NCBI RefSeq assembly: GCF_032854445.1
Contig: NC_088299.1
Coordinates: 10,099,608-10,163,607 of the forward strand
Origin: Liolophura sinensis
Lineage: Eukaryota; Mollusca; Polyplacophora; Chitonida; Chitonidae
DNA: 64,000 nucleotides
Direction of reading: 5' to 3'
Part shown: positions 38,575 to 50,000 of the stretch, in pieces
Numbering within the stretch: the stretch's first letter is position 1
How the letters are laid out: each line of letters opens with the position of its first letter
Notes under the pieces: generated by a model
Databases searched by the model: none
The model's input: only the letters and a program-made list of their open reading frames with translations
What the model was told of the DNA's origin: nothing
Program-made: the position numbers and the translations under genes

Positions 38575-38690
38575 TATCAGTGTACATACGCCTTACAGCG
38601 CATGCGTCGCTCTCTTTTTTGCTGCCACCACCCACCACCAGTAAATTTTGTGCAGAAATCGTGAACAGCGCCGAGGTCACTGGGGGTAAT
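38575..38690. repeat. Diverged duplicate segment, copy 1
   Basis: It shares CGCCTTACAGCGCATGCGTC, GCTCTCT/GCTCTGT, CTGCCACCA, TTTGTGCAGAAATC/TTTGCACAGAAATC and AGCGCCGAGGTCA/AGCACCAAGGTCA with 39247-39350. This could be a small dispersed repeat or a local duplication. Confidence 0.7.
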
Positions 38691-39246
38691 GGTGATGTGG
38701 CAGGTAGTGATGTCAACTAGTCTCCACCTTTGCCTCTAACAAAACTTTATACACATGTATTCTCTTTATCTATAGTCTATGTACAACATTATTCTAACCC
38801 AAACCTAAAACAATTTTATTGACCAATGCTGGTTAAAAAGTCCCGCGGGAGGACACACGCAATGAGGCTAAGCCTAAACAAGCCTACTTGCGTCTCATAG
38901 ACGCCAAACGTCACGCTTATCTATTGGTGGCAGTGATGTAAGCGAAAGGTAGAGAGCAAATCATGCGCTGTAAGCAGTATGATCAATATATTCGACTGTT
39001 GAATTAGGACAAACCGGGCGCTCTCCTCCAGCTAGCTGTTAATTTTACGTCAGTTTTTGTTGCTACGACCCCAGTTGTTGAACATTTCTTTCTTGGCTCA
39101 TTGTAGTCGTTCAGGCGGTTAGCACGGGCTATCGTGCATGGGTGTGTAGATACACGTAGGCCTCAACGAGGAAATGAATGCGAAGGCTGACCCAGAATCC
39201 CCACAAAAAGTCCGTCGCAAAAAAACCTGAAACTTCCTTGTGGCGT

Positions 39247-39350
39247 GCCCTACGCCTTACAGCGCATGCGTCGCTCTGTTCGCTCGCTTTATATCCCTGC
39301 CACCAACAACAAAGTTTGCACAGAAATCTTGAAAAGCACCAAGGTCATAG
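39247..39350. repeat. Diverged duplicate segment, copy 2
   Basis: Same order of blocks as 38575-38690, about 0.67 kb apart and in direct orientation. Confidence 0.7.
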
Positions 39351-39964
39351 ATACGGCGGGGTTGAGACAAAAAGTGTTGTGAGATATAAACGAAAACGTG
39401 ATCAGAGCCTTTATATGTATTTCTATACTGATACTTGATACATACACGCTCTCTCAATCTAAAATATGCACTATATGAATACGAAGGACATTTTCGATTT
39501 ATTTATTTAATGGTGACAGAGGTAAAAGAGCGGCACATGTACTACACGAAGTATGGCAACGTACAATCGTCCCAGGTAATAATTGTTACTATAATTTAAC
39601 CTCGGTCTGCTTCACCGCCATTTTGTAATTTACCCATATGCGGTGTAACTGGTCACGAAGAATGTAAAGAGAATAAAATGTAAGCATGGGCAGTTAGGGA
39701 GAGCCGTGTGTTGATACAGGGCTCTGGATATCTTAGCACTGGGACAAGAGGACAATTAAGGGGAGATATTTAAAAGATGTCACAATAGCTGCGACATACC
39801 GACGAAGTCAATGTTCTCTTGCGCGTTATGAGAATGTCCGATGTTAAAAGATGCGGCGTAAAAAGTGTGACGAGCCGACCGACCGACAGACGGACGGACG
39901 GACAGAGGGACAAACCGACTTACAGAGCTGCTGGTCGAAGCTAAACATGTTTATCTGCCCTTTG

Positions 39965-40415
39965 CCGTTAATGAAGTGCAAGGCCCGTTAATAACATCGC
40001 CCGTTAATAAAATGGATAAAGTCGACCTTTTACCTAGAGGCCCGTTAATAAAATGTACCATTAATAAAGTTTCCCTTTAAAAAAGTGTCCCGTCAGTTTA
40101 ATGGACCATTAATAGAGTTGACCGTTAATAAAGATGGCCATTAATAAAGTGGACCATTAATAAAGTTGACCGTTAATATAGTTGACCATTTATAAAGTAC
40201 CGTAGACCATTAATAAAGTGGACCGTTGATCAAGTAGACCATTAATAAACTTGACCATTAATAATGTGGACCGTTAATAAATTGGGCCGTTAATAAGCGG
40301 ACCGTTAATAAAGTGGGCCATTTATAAAATTACCCGTAAAAAGTGGCCTGTAAATAAAATGAAGTGTTAATAAAGTGGTTTGTTTGTTAAGTGGACCATT
40401 AATAATGAAGGATGA
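39965..40415. repeat. Tandem array, unit about 16 bp (TAATAAAGTGGACC-type)
   Basis: About 27 copies of a CCATTAATAAAGTGGA-like unit with G/A and spacing variation. A short (GACC/GACA/GACG)n run precedes it at 39876-39912. Confidence 0.9.
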
Positions 40416-40454
40416 ATTGACCCGTTAGTATAACAGTTTCTGAACCCTAGCCAT

Positions 40455-40555
40455 GCCAGAGGCACTCCGGTTTCCTCCAGCCATAAAACTGACCGCCGTG
40501 GTCGAAGTGAAAAATTCGTCAGTGTGGATTTAAGCAACAATCAAATAAATCCAAT
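40455..40555 (+). mobile_element. Diverged SINE family 1 remnant
   Basis: CTCCGGTTTCCTCCAGCCAT, AACTGACCGCCGTGGTCGAA, GTGAAAAATTCGTCAGTGTG and AGCAACAATCAAATAAATCC follow the SINE 3' order with heavy divergence. Confidence 0.6.
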
Positions 40556-41036
40556 CCGTCAGAAATCCACGAACTGATGGCCAGATTTTTGCTGGCACAT
40601 ACACACATGACAGTGAATATAGTTAGGGCTCGTGAAATATCCCCATCATGTGATATGATTAGATATGATATCTGATTAACATATATGGTTTAGATAAATA
40701 CAGAGTCCATGTCTTGTGTAGCATTCCGAGTCATTCGTACATCTGGGCAGTTCTCTGTATGTACTCTACGTATATCATTCTCTGCGCTGTTGGGCTATAT
40801 ACAGGTAGATAGTACAGACATGCAAATGTAGGCCACCTACCGGCGTTGGCAGGGACAGTTTGCTGAACCCGATACTCAGTGTAGTTTGATAGTTTTGCTA
40901 TTGCAGAGAAATACGCCTACCGTCGACCTAGTTCTTTTCCCTGTCTCTTCACTGCGAGCTTAGCAACTACAGATCTGCTCTCTAACCCATAGTCCCTGTC
41001 AGGTGAATTTTGCAACAGAAAGTTTGACAGTTCATC
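40556..41036 (+). promoter_or_regulatory. Upstream region and 5' UTR of the PIP4P-type gene
   Basis: This is the interval before the ATG at 41037. A TATATA stretch near 40795-40801 could serve as a TATA element and is followed by about 240 bp of candidate 5' UTR. No clear start-site motif was identified. Confidence 0.35.
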
Positions 41037-41058
41037 ATGGAATACAAAAGACTGGAAG
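41037..41058 (+). CDS. PIP4P-type gene, exon 1
   Basis: ATG plus seven codons (MEYKRLE and the first base of Glu), then donor GTAAGT. The start was chosen because it supplies phase and an N-terminal Met to exon 2, which has none in frame. Confidence 0.75.
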
Positions 41059-44000
41059 GTAAGTTAAAATCAAAACTTAAAAATTCAGTGAAATCTAGCA
41101 GCATGAAAGTTGAGTTGCCTGTTCATTTACGTGATTGTATCTTTACGTTCTGGTTACACTTGCATGGACATGACTCATGCTAAGGTTGATTGTTAGACAC
41201 CTCTCAAAAACACCTGCTCTCAGAGTTTAGAATTTCATTTGTACAGCGTTAATTTAATAGACAAGGCTGCTGCCTTAATTTTTCTCTCAGATCGTATATT
41301 TGTCATAGCTCTGTATTTTCGTGTCTTTCCTCTTTATCAGGTTCAGTCAGCCATGTACTGATAGCTGATTAAGTAAGTTCACCTATTACTCAGATGGGCC
41401 ATAATGCCATCTCGGATGAAAAACAGGCGCTGAGAATACAAATTAAAGCATATTTAAGCTAGCCAGACATTTGATCACTTTCTAACAGTTTATTATTTTA
41501 GGGCTTGTAGACTGCTTCTCAAAATCTTATAATGTGTCACTCATACCAAAGCGAACTTTAAGCTGTTTCATGCCTAACAGGAAGTTAATTTTCACGTATG
41601 TAATACATTTGATATTGTAACATATGCTTTTAATCGCTTTTTAACTACCTAAGTAATAAGGTTATTTACGTATTTGTGAGGGAAAGGCGGATATACTCAA
41701 AATCGGTCATGGCTAATATTTAACATCCACGTTTGTCCAGGATATTTCGTTCTTCAGCCGTTAGTTAACATCCACGACTGTCGAGATATTTCCTTCTTCC
41801 GCCTCTAGTTAACATCCACAAGTGTCCAGATAGTTTGTTCTCCAGCCCCTAGTCAACATGCACACCTGCGAAGATATTTCGTTTTTCAGCTTCTAGTCAA
41901 CATCCACATCTTTCCAGATCTTTTGGTCTTCAGCCCCTAGTTTCCATCCACACCTGTCCAGATATTTCGTTCTACGGCCCCTAGTAAACGACCACACCTG
42001 TTCAGGTATTTCGTTCTAAAGGCCTTAGTTTATATCCACACCTGTCCGGATATTTCGTTCTACAGGCCGTGGTCTACATCCCCTACTACGTCCAGGTGTT
42101 CTTCATCCCCTACTGAACATCCACACCCGTCCAAATGTTTCGTTCTACGGCCCCTAATTGACATCCGCACCTGTCCAGATGTTTCGTTCTTCGGCCCCTA
42201 GTTAACGTCCACACCCGTGCCGACGTTTCGTTCTACATCCCCTAGTTAACGTCCACACCTGTCCAGTTATTTCGTTCTATGGCCCCTAGTTAACGTCCGC
42301 ACCTGTCCAGATATTTCATTCTACGGGCCCAAATTAAAGAACACGTCTGTCCAGATCTTTCGTTCTACGGCCCCTAGTTAACATCCGCACCTGTCCAGAT
42401 GTTTCGTTCTACGGCTCCTAGTTAACGGCCACACCTGTCCAGATATTTTGTTCTTCATCCCCTTGTCAACATCCACACCCGTCCGGATATTTCGTTCTGC
42501 AGGCCGTAGTTTACATCTACACCTGTCCAGATATTTTGTTCTTCATCCCCTACTGAACATCCATACCTGTCCAGGTATTTCGTTCCACGGCCCCTAGTTG
42601 ACGTCCACACCTGTTCAGTTATTTTGTTCTACGGCCCATAGTTAACGTCTACACCTGTCCAGTTATTTCGTTTCAAGGACCCTAGTTAACGTCCACACCT
42701 GTCCAGATATTTCGTTCTTCATCCCCTAGTCAACATCCACAAGTGCCCAGATATTTCGTTCTTCAACTCCTACTTAAAGTAAAAGAAAGGTAAAATATGA
42801 TGTAAAGTTCATCATTCTAACAGAAAACTATACGTAAAAATACTATCATTTAATTTACTAAGACTTTTGTTTTGAAGAGTGTTGAAAGGCATTCAAATAC
42901 TTGAATACTATGGTTGGCTTTTAGAGCCATACTGACGGTATCTAGGAACTCTGACGTCACACCACCTCTTTTTCCTAATGATCACCAGAAAGAAGGAATT
43001 TTGGGGAACATTATTTCAGTAACCTTTTACCCATGGGTAAGAAGAGTTATTCCAACATACTGTGTCGTGATTAGAGTGGGAAAAACTTCCTGTGACGTCA
43101 AACTCTAAAACTATGGGTCATTAAGTGATCTATTTAGTGATGCATATCTCGATGTTTAGAGGTCTTTTTCTTTAACACCCGCCTTAGCCTTGTTCACTAC
43201 CAACCGGTCAGCTACGAATCTCAGTGCTAAATAATGAGCTTCAAATCACTTTGTCTTGATCTCTGTCAACCAATGAGCTTTAAATATCTTTGTGTTGATC
43301 ACTTCCAAACAGCAGGTGCTTCGATTCTCTTTGTTTTGATCACTAACATCCAGTCATCTTAGGAATCTTCTGGCTTCGATTACTGCCAATAAGGAAGCTT
43401 CGAATTTCTTTACTTTAATCACTGCCAAATAGATGAATCCGAAATTTTATACTTATATATTATATACTTTTCGGGTGAGAAGTTCAGGATAGATAAATAA
43501 ACAGGTAGCCGGAACAAACTTCGTATAGTCATAGCTGCGCAACTAAAACGCACTCCTTCTCAGTATTACGGAAGTACTTAGCTGATGAAATGCGTAAGAC
43601 TCAAATCAAGTAAATAAAATAAACAAATTATTGTAGACGGCGTTTGGTCTTGGTACAAAAAAACAGTCGTATGATAAATATATGAAGATAAATCTACAAA
43701 TCCCCGCACTACAGAAAAAGGGGCAATATGCTGTGAATGCGTGTCCAATCTTGCAGTGGTGAAGAATGGCTTAAACAATGCCTTAATGCCTTAAATAAAT
43801 AAATAAATAAATAAATATTATTGCTGATTACAGAGGAGACCCCGACAGAGGCGCCACCGCCCTATTCCCCACCCACATCGGGCTTACAGGCCTCAGGGAA
43901 TGGATACACAAATTTTAACCCCTCCGTATCCTGCGAGTGCTGCGGGTTCGCCATTTCACTGACAGGGGTATCTCCCACCACTCGCCTGGTGCAGTGTCAG

Positions 44001-47000
44001 CAGTGTAGGCAGCACACAGTAAGTAAATGTAATTGACAAATCAATTTCCCACAAATATTTGCATGGCTATATACATGACTAAACTGTTATTTATAATGTA
44101 CTACCATTGAAAGTTTGTGGAATAGTACAGGCCTATAGTCGTTTGTTCGCCTTTTATCTCTTGTAATGATCAGTTGTCTTCAATCTATAGTCCTGATTGC
44201 ATTTTCCTGAGCAAGTTTTCTGCCTCTGTAGGATTCACCTCTTGGTTGTGCATATCTTGATTGCTCTCTCTCTCGATTGCTCTCTATTGTGTCCTTGACC
44301 TCTACTGGATTGGGTTTTTTTTTTTGTATTTTTTGTATGTTTTTTGTTTTAAATGTTTTTTCTTTTCTATTAATTATTTCTTTCTTGGTTGTTTCTTTTT
44401 TTATTATTTATTTATTTATATTTTTTTTTTTTGCTGCCCAGCCTGTCGGTCCACCTCCCCCAGGAAAGAAGTACGTGAGATGTTCCTGCAAGAAGCTCTT
44501 GCATTGCTCTATCACCGCCACCAAGGTGCGCTGTCCAGGATGGTATGTACCAATTTCAGTTAGTTTCATGATAACTTAAATCAGGAGACCCACTAAGTAA
44601 ACATGCCCATTCCAAAGATAGTTTTTGTAACCTTTTTAGAACAGACAGATTATAAGGTGGCTGTTTCTGGCCAAAATTTAACAAACCGAAGAACCGCGAC
44701 AGATCCTGATTGTAGTTTTTAAAGATGCTCTAACTGTTATTTTCACATTATATTCAGATATAAGCGTAATACTACATGTATAAATATATTCATGTATGTT
44801 GAAATTAGAAATATCACGTCTAAAAATAATCAGTGACGTCATTGTGCTTCGGGATGTTCCATATGGTCAAAAAAGTGCTATAATCTTTATTTTTTGCATT
44901 TTATTCAGTGTCAAAAAAAAGTCATGAAAACAATATTTGGAATCTGCATGAAATGGCTTGCGTGCGTTATTTAAAGTTGGTGTGCTCCCTTAACACATGA
45001 CATTAACATTAAAATTGTTAGTTCTGCGCACCGTGGCTTAATAAAGATCTAATACATGTGATTTCATTGGTCATTGGATTCTGGGGTTAATCTATACAGC
45101 GTGGCATTTGAAGATCTTGTCATACGTATTTAACTTTAAGTAAGGTAACGGATTGTTATGAGTGAAATGAGACTTACTTAGACTTAACGTTAAGTGTATT
45201 ATTGTACTGCTGAGTGTGTAGCTTACAACCTGGGCTCAGGGACATGTTTCACAAAGCAATTTCGGGCATTAGCCTCGAAGTCTAAAGAAATCCATCAAAT
45301 GAATAAAATTTCGACCACTGATTCTTTGCTGTGGTATTACTATTTCAGCTAAGTTTGGGCATCTAGCATCAAATATTTTGCTTTTTAAAGAAGATTGAAA
45401 TTTTGGACTTCAGCCCAAAATGGCTTTGTGAAAGAGGTTCCTTGAATAACTGAAGGCCAATTCCGTTGTGATCTGCAGAGAGTATTGTTCTGACAGTATT
45501 TCATTCACAAATTGGTCTCTCTGGCCTGGGATTTATGCATCTTAAGCCGTGTGTTGTGCTCTACAACCTTAAGTCTGGACATTTTCAGCAAGATCGTTCT
45601 GAATACTGGGCAAGTGGCCGGTCCCATGGGTGGCGCTGTGGCGGTACCGATCACTACCACGTCTGTGGCGATGTCTCCTAACTGTGCTACCCGGATCACC
45701 TGTGGTCACTGCAGCCAAGTTATGATGGTAGGAAACTAACTGTTTTGTCATCAAAAGCTCTTTTAACGATCTTAGTCTGGTGTTAAAACGGTGAAGGAAA
45801 ATACCGTATAAGACAACAATAAAAAAAAAATGAATAAATAAATATACTCTTTCGTTATTTATTAATTTATTTGATTGTTGTTTTACGCGGCACGCATTAA
45901 TATTTCACTTATAGGACGGTGGCCAACATTATGGTGGAGGGAAACCGGGCAGAGCCCGGGGGAAACCACGACCATCCACAGGTTGCTGGCCGGAAAGGAA
46001 GCCAGCATGAGCTGGACTTGAACATACATAGACCACAATGGTGAGAGGTTCCTGTGTCTTTTGGACCCTGCACAAATATAACCGTGGTTGGAATTTGAGA
46101 ACTGTTAGAGGTAATTATGCAATATTCGCCGCTGTTACGTTTAATTTCGTAACTTTCCTTTTCGGTTTGCCCCGCGAGGTATTGCACGGTGCCCGCACTG
46201 TAGAGGGGTGTAAGTATTTCCCTTCGTCGTTTCCTGTGGTGACAAATTTTCGCCCTTTGTTTTCTTTTCATTTAGTATTTTTGACTGTGATAACTTGCCA
46301 CATGAATATGTTAGTTTTACACGGCATGGATTATTTACTATGTGTGACAATAGCATATAGTCTGTCTGCAAGATGTTGTGGCAACACCTCACATTAAAGG
46401 TGGAAAAAATACCTTCAAAGAGAAAAGAACACGTGAGAATAATGTTTGTATGGTGGGTATTTGGGGACCACCTCTTGGTATATATTGTCTTTGCGTAATA
46501 ATGTCATAAATGAGGATGCCGTACCCGGGAAGGACTGGCAGAAACCTTCGAATGATCGTGGGTTTCCTCCGGGCTCTGTATGGTCTTCCCCCACCTTAAT
46601 GTTGGCCGCCGTCGTATAAGTGAAATATTCTTGAGTGCGGCGTAAAAATCAAATCAAATAAACAAACAAACAAACAAACAAACAAACAAACAAACAAACA
46701 AACAAACAAACAAACAAACAAACAAACAAACAAACAAACAAACAAATAAATAAATAAATAAATAAATAAATAAGTAAACATAAATGAGGGCGTAATACAA
46801 TATTAATTAACCGGATTTTGATCATATTTATATTTGTAATAGGATTAAATATATTCACACATATTATCATAATTCAGATTGAATGCACGTCTTTAGGTGT
46901 AAACAAGATATGAATTTATTAGACATGCATCCCTTTCAGATTTAGAACATTATCATGCAAAGACTATATACATCAAGAGGCGGTCCCAAATACCCACCAT

Positions 47001-50000
47001 AGGAATATACTTTCAAATACACTTTTCTCCTGAAAGAAAAAATCGAAAAAAATATTAAAGACCATATTTTCAAATAAATTTTCACGCTTTTTCATCTAAT
47101 TTTGATATCATTTTTATGTTTTTACACATTACACATGATGGGTAGTAGTAACCATACGTACATACGCATTATACATAATGGCTAGTAGTAACCATAGGTG
47201 TATATACATTACACATAATAGGTAGTAGTAATCATATGTGTATACTCATTACACATAATAGGTAGTAGTAATCGTATACACATTGAACATAATGAATAGT
47301 GGTAAAAATGTATTTGCAGATTATTTATATACAGAGTAAAGGTAAAAAAACGAAATGCATATGCAAATTATTTATTTGCAGCGTTAATTAAATGAAAGCA
47401 AACTCTTCGACCATCAAAGAATTGTGATTTTTTGTTGTGGACAGGTCTTCCGTGGGGAAGGATTCCGCTCGTATTCGGGCAATTATATACTTCATACTGG
47501 CCTTCATCTTCCTGGGAGGCGGCATTGGAGTGACGGTAAGGATTGTGTGAGTGTGGGTATGTGGCGTGTGTGGGGTGTTGGGGAGAGGGAGAGAGGAAGT
47601 GATGCGGGGCTGGAGGGCGGGGTACAGAAGGTTTGTTAGTCTCGCAAACTTTGATCGTGCTATTTCATGTTGTTTCGCTTTAAGCGCACAGTTCTGAGTA
47701 GCAGCCATTTTAATGTTACCTGCCTGGTAACACTAGGCCAGGGGCCTCCATGGCCGAGGGGCCTGGCGCGCCAGCGCGGCGTAATGACCCAGGGGCGTGT
47801 CACCAATGCGGTCAATGTGAGTTTAAGTCAAGCTCACGTTGGCTTCCTCTCCGGCCATACGTGGGAAAATCTGCCAGCAACGTGCGGATGATCGTGGGTT
47901 GCCCCTGGGTTCTGCATGGTTTCATCCCACCATAATGCTGGTCGATGTCGTATAAGTAAAATATTCTTCAGTACGGCGTAAACTACCAATAAAATGAATA
48001 AATAACACTAGACCATTGTAGACACCATGTTTGATTAATAGGAAGCACGCGTACCACACGCTCATATGGTTAAAAGCCAAAACGTGTCCGCGTGACGCCA
48101 GTGGAAATAGGTGCGCTCTCGGATTATAGAAATAACTCGCGTCTGACTCAGTGCCTATTGCTTGTGCTTTCAGGTGGGCACATACGCAGCCGCATCTATC
48201 CATGGAGGTTACTACTACGTTTGGACAGGTATGTATAAGATATTTAACCCTCTCATTTCCACGTAATAAGTTACAGTTTTACATTTACATTTCGTCCGTG
48301 TACAGTAGGCAGTTTTCATTTTTGAAACAGTTCAACTTATAACGTGACATAACCCCAGCGGAACCGAACGGCCCATTCCAATGAAGTTAGTTGAATCACA
48401 TACAGTCATATGATATAACTAAAACTGCGTTCGTCCTCTTTGCTTTGTCGTATCGACGTGCAGAAATCAACAAAAGTGGTCTAAAATAACGGAAAGGAAC
48501 ATAGCAAATTTAATGATTAATATTTTAGTGATAGATAGATAGTGGTCCACACTGGATGGTGCAGTTTTCTTTGAAAAATCCACTTGTTAATTTTTTTGTG
48601 GAAAAAATGTCGCTCCCCGAGTGGATAAACTGAACAAATTGCAATATGGCAACATACAGTCTGTTGAATAGGTCCTTCTGTCGCCGACACATATTCATTT
48701 AATTAACAGAATATCTGCTGTCCATATGTGAACACGTAATTTAGCCTTGATCTCTGCGCGCAATTAATGTTGTGCAATGAAGGTTGATTATTTGTGCTAA
48801 ACATTAGCTCTTAAAATGAACGAGAAAGGCAGAAAATGCACATACTTTCAATCAATTATAATTTGATTAACTGACAGTATTATTTTACAAACAGTCTAAT
48901 CTAGTCTCTTTATTTATTTATTTGATTGGTGTTTTACATCATACTCAAGAATATTTCACTTATACGACGACCCCCTACATTATGGTAAGAGGAAACTGGA
49001 CAGAGCCCGGAGGAAACCCACAACCAACTGCAAAGTGTTCCCAGACCTTCCCACGTACGGCGAGAGGGGAATTCAGCTTGAGATGTACCTTAATAACTAT
49101 GTGTCAAAAAGTAACAAAATTTTGCCAGTTGATCATCCAAGGCGTCATTCATGCAGTAGAAAATATTCTCTTGGCCAGTGCAAGAATTCTGTTTCCAGAT
49201 ATTTGGCGAACGCAGATGGTTTCCTCCAAGCATGGCCATCGGTTTCCTCCAAGCATGACCATCGATTTCCTCCAAGCATGACCATCGATTTCCTCCAAAC
49301 ATGACCATCGGTTTCCTCTATGCATGATCATTGGTTTCTTCTATGCATGACTATCGGTTTGCTTTATGCATGGCCATCGGTTTCCTCCCAGCAGGGCCAT
49401 CAGTTTCATCCAAGCATGGCCATCGGTTTCCCCCAAGCATGACCATTGGTTTCCTCCATTCATTACCCCTATACGTAATGTAAGAGCAATAGTCTCGAGA
49501 AGAACCCAAATCATCTAAAGATAAAAAAAAAGCATAAACACACACACTAAAAAAAAAAAAGATATTCGGATTGTATGTATGTATGCTTGGGATTTAACGT
49601 CGTAATTAACAGTTTTTCATTCCTGTGACGACAAGGAGTCATTAGCTGTATGTACATGCTGTGTATTATGCCGTCTTGTGGAAGGGCGAGTCCATGCCGC
49701 TAAAGTGCTGCCGCGACTGAAGTATCAAGCCAAGACACCATACATAACACCCCACCCAATCACACTGAATGGATACCTGGTCAACCAGTCACGTTTTTTT
49801 GCTCTTAACCTCTCAGTGCTGAGCGTCAAGCGAGGCAGCAGCAAGTAACATTTTTAACGGTCTGTGGTATGACCCGACCCGGGTTTGATACCGGGATCTC
49901 ACGACTTCGAGGCAGACGCTCTAACCATTAGGCAACCAAAGTGGTATGTTTAAATTGTAAAATTAATCAAAAAGATGACTTGCTCTCTGCATTATTTTTG

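Noticed and set aside
44261..44579. Phe-rich 100-codon frames over the T-rich tract as a membrane protein
   Set aside because: They are intron 2 T-tract read through into exon 3 of the PIP4P-type gene.
46596..46870. Phe-Val-Cys-Leu repeat open frames resembling membrane helices
   Set aside because: They are an antisense translation of the (CAAA)n tail of a SINE.
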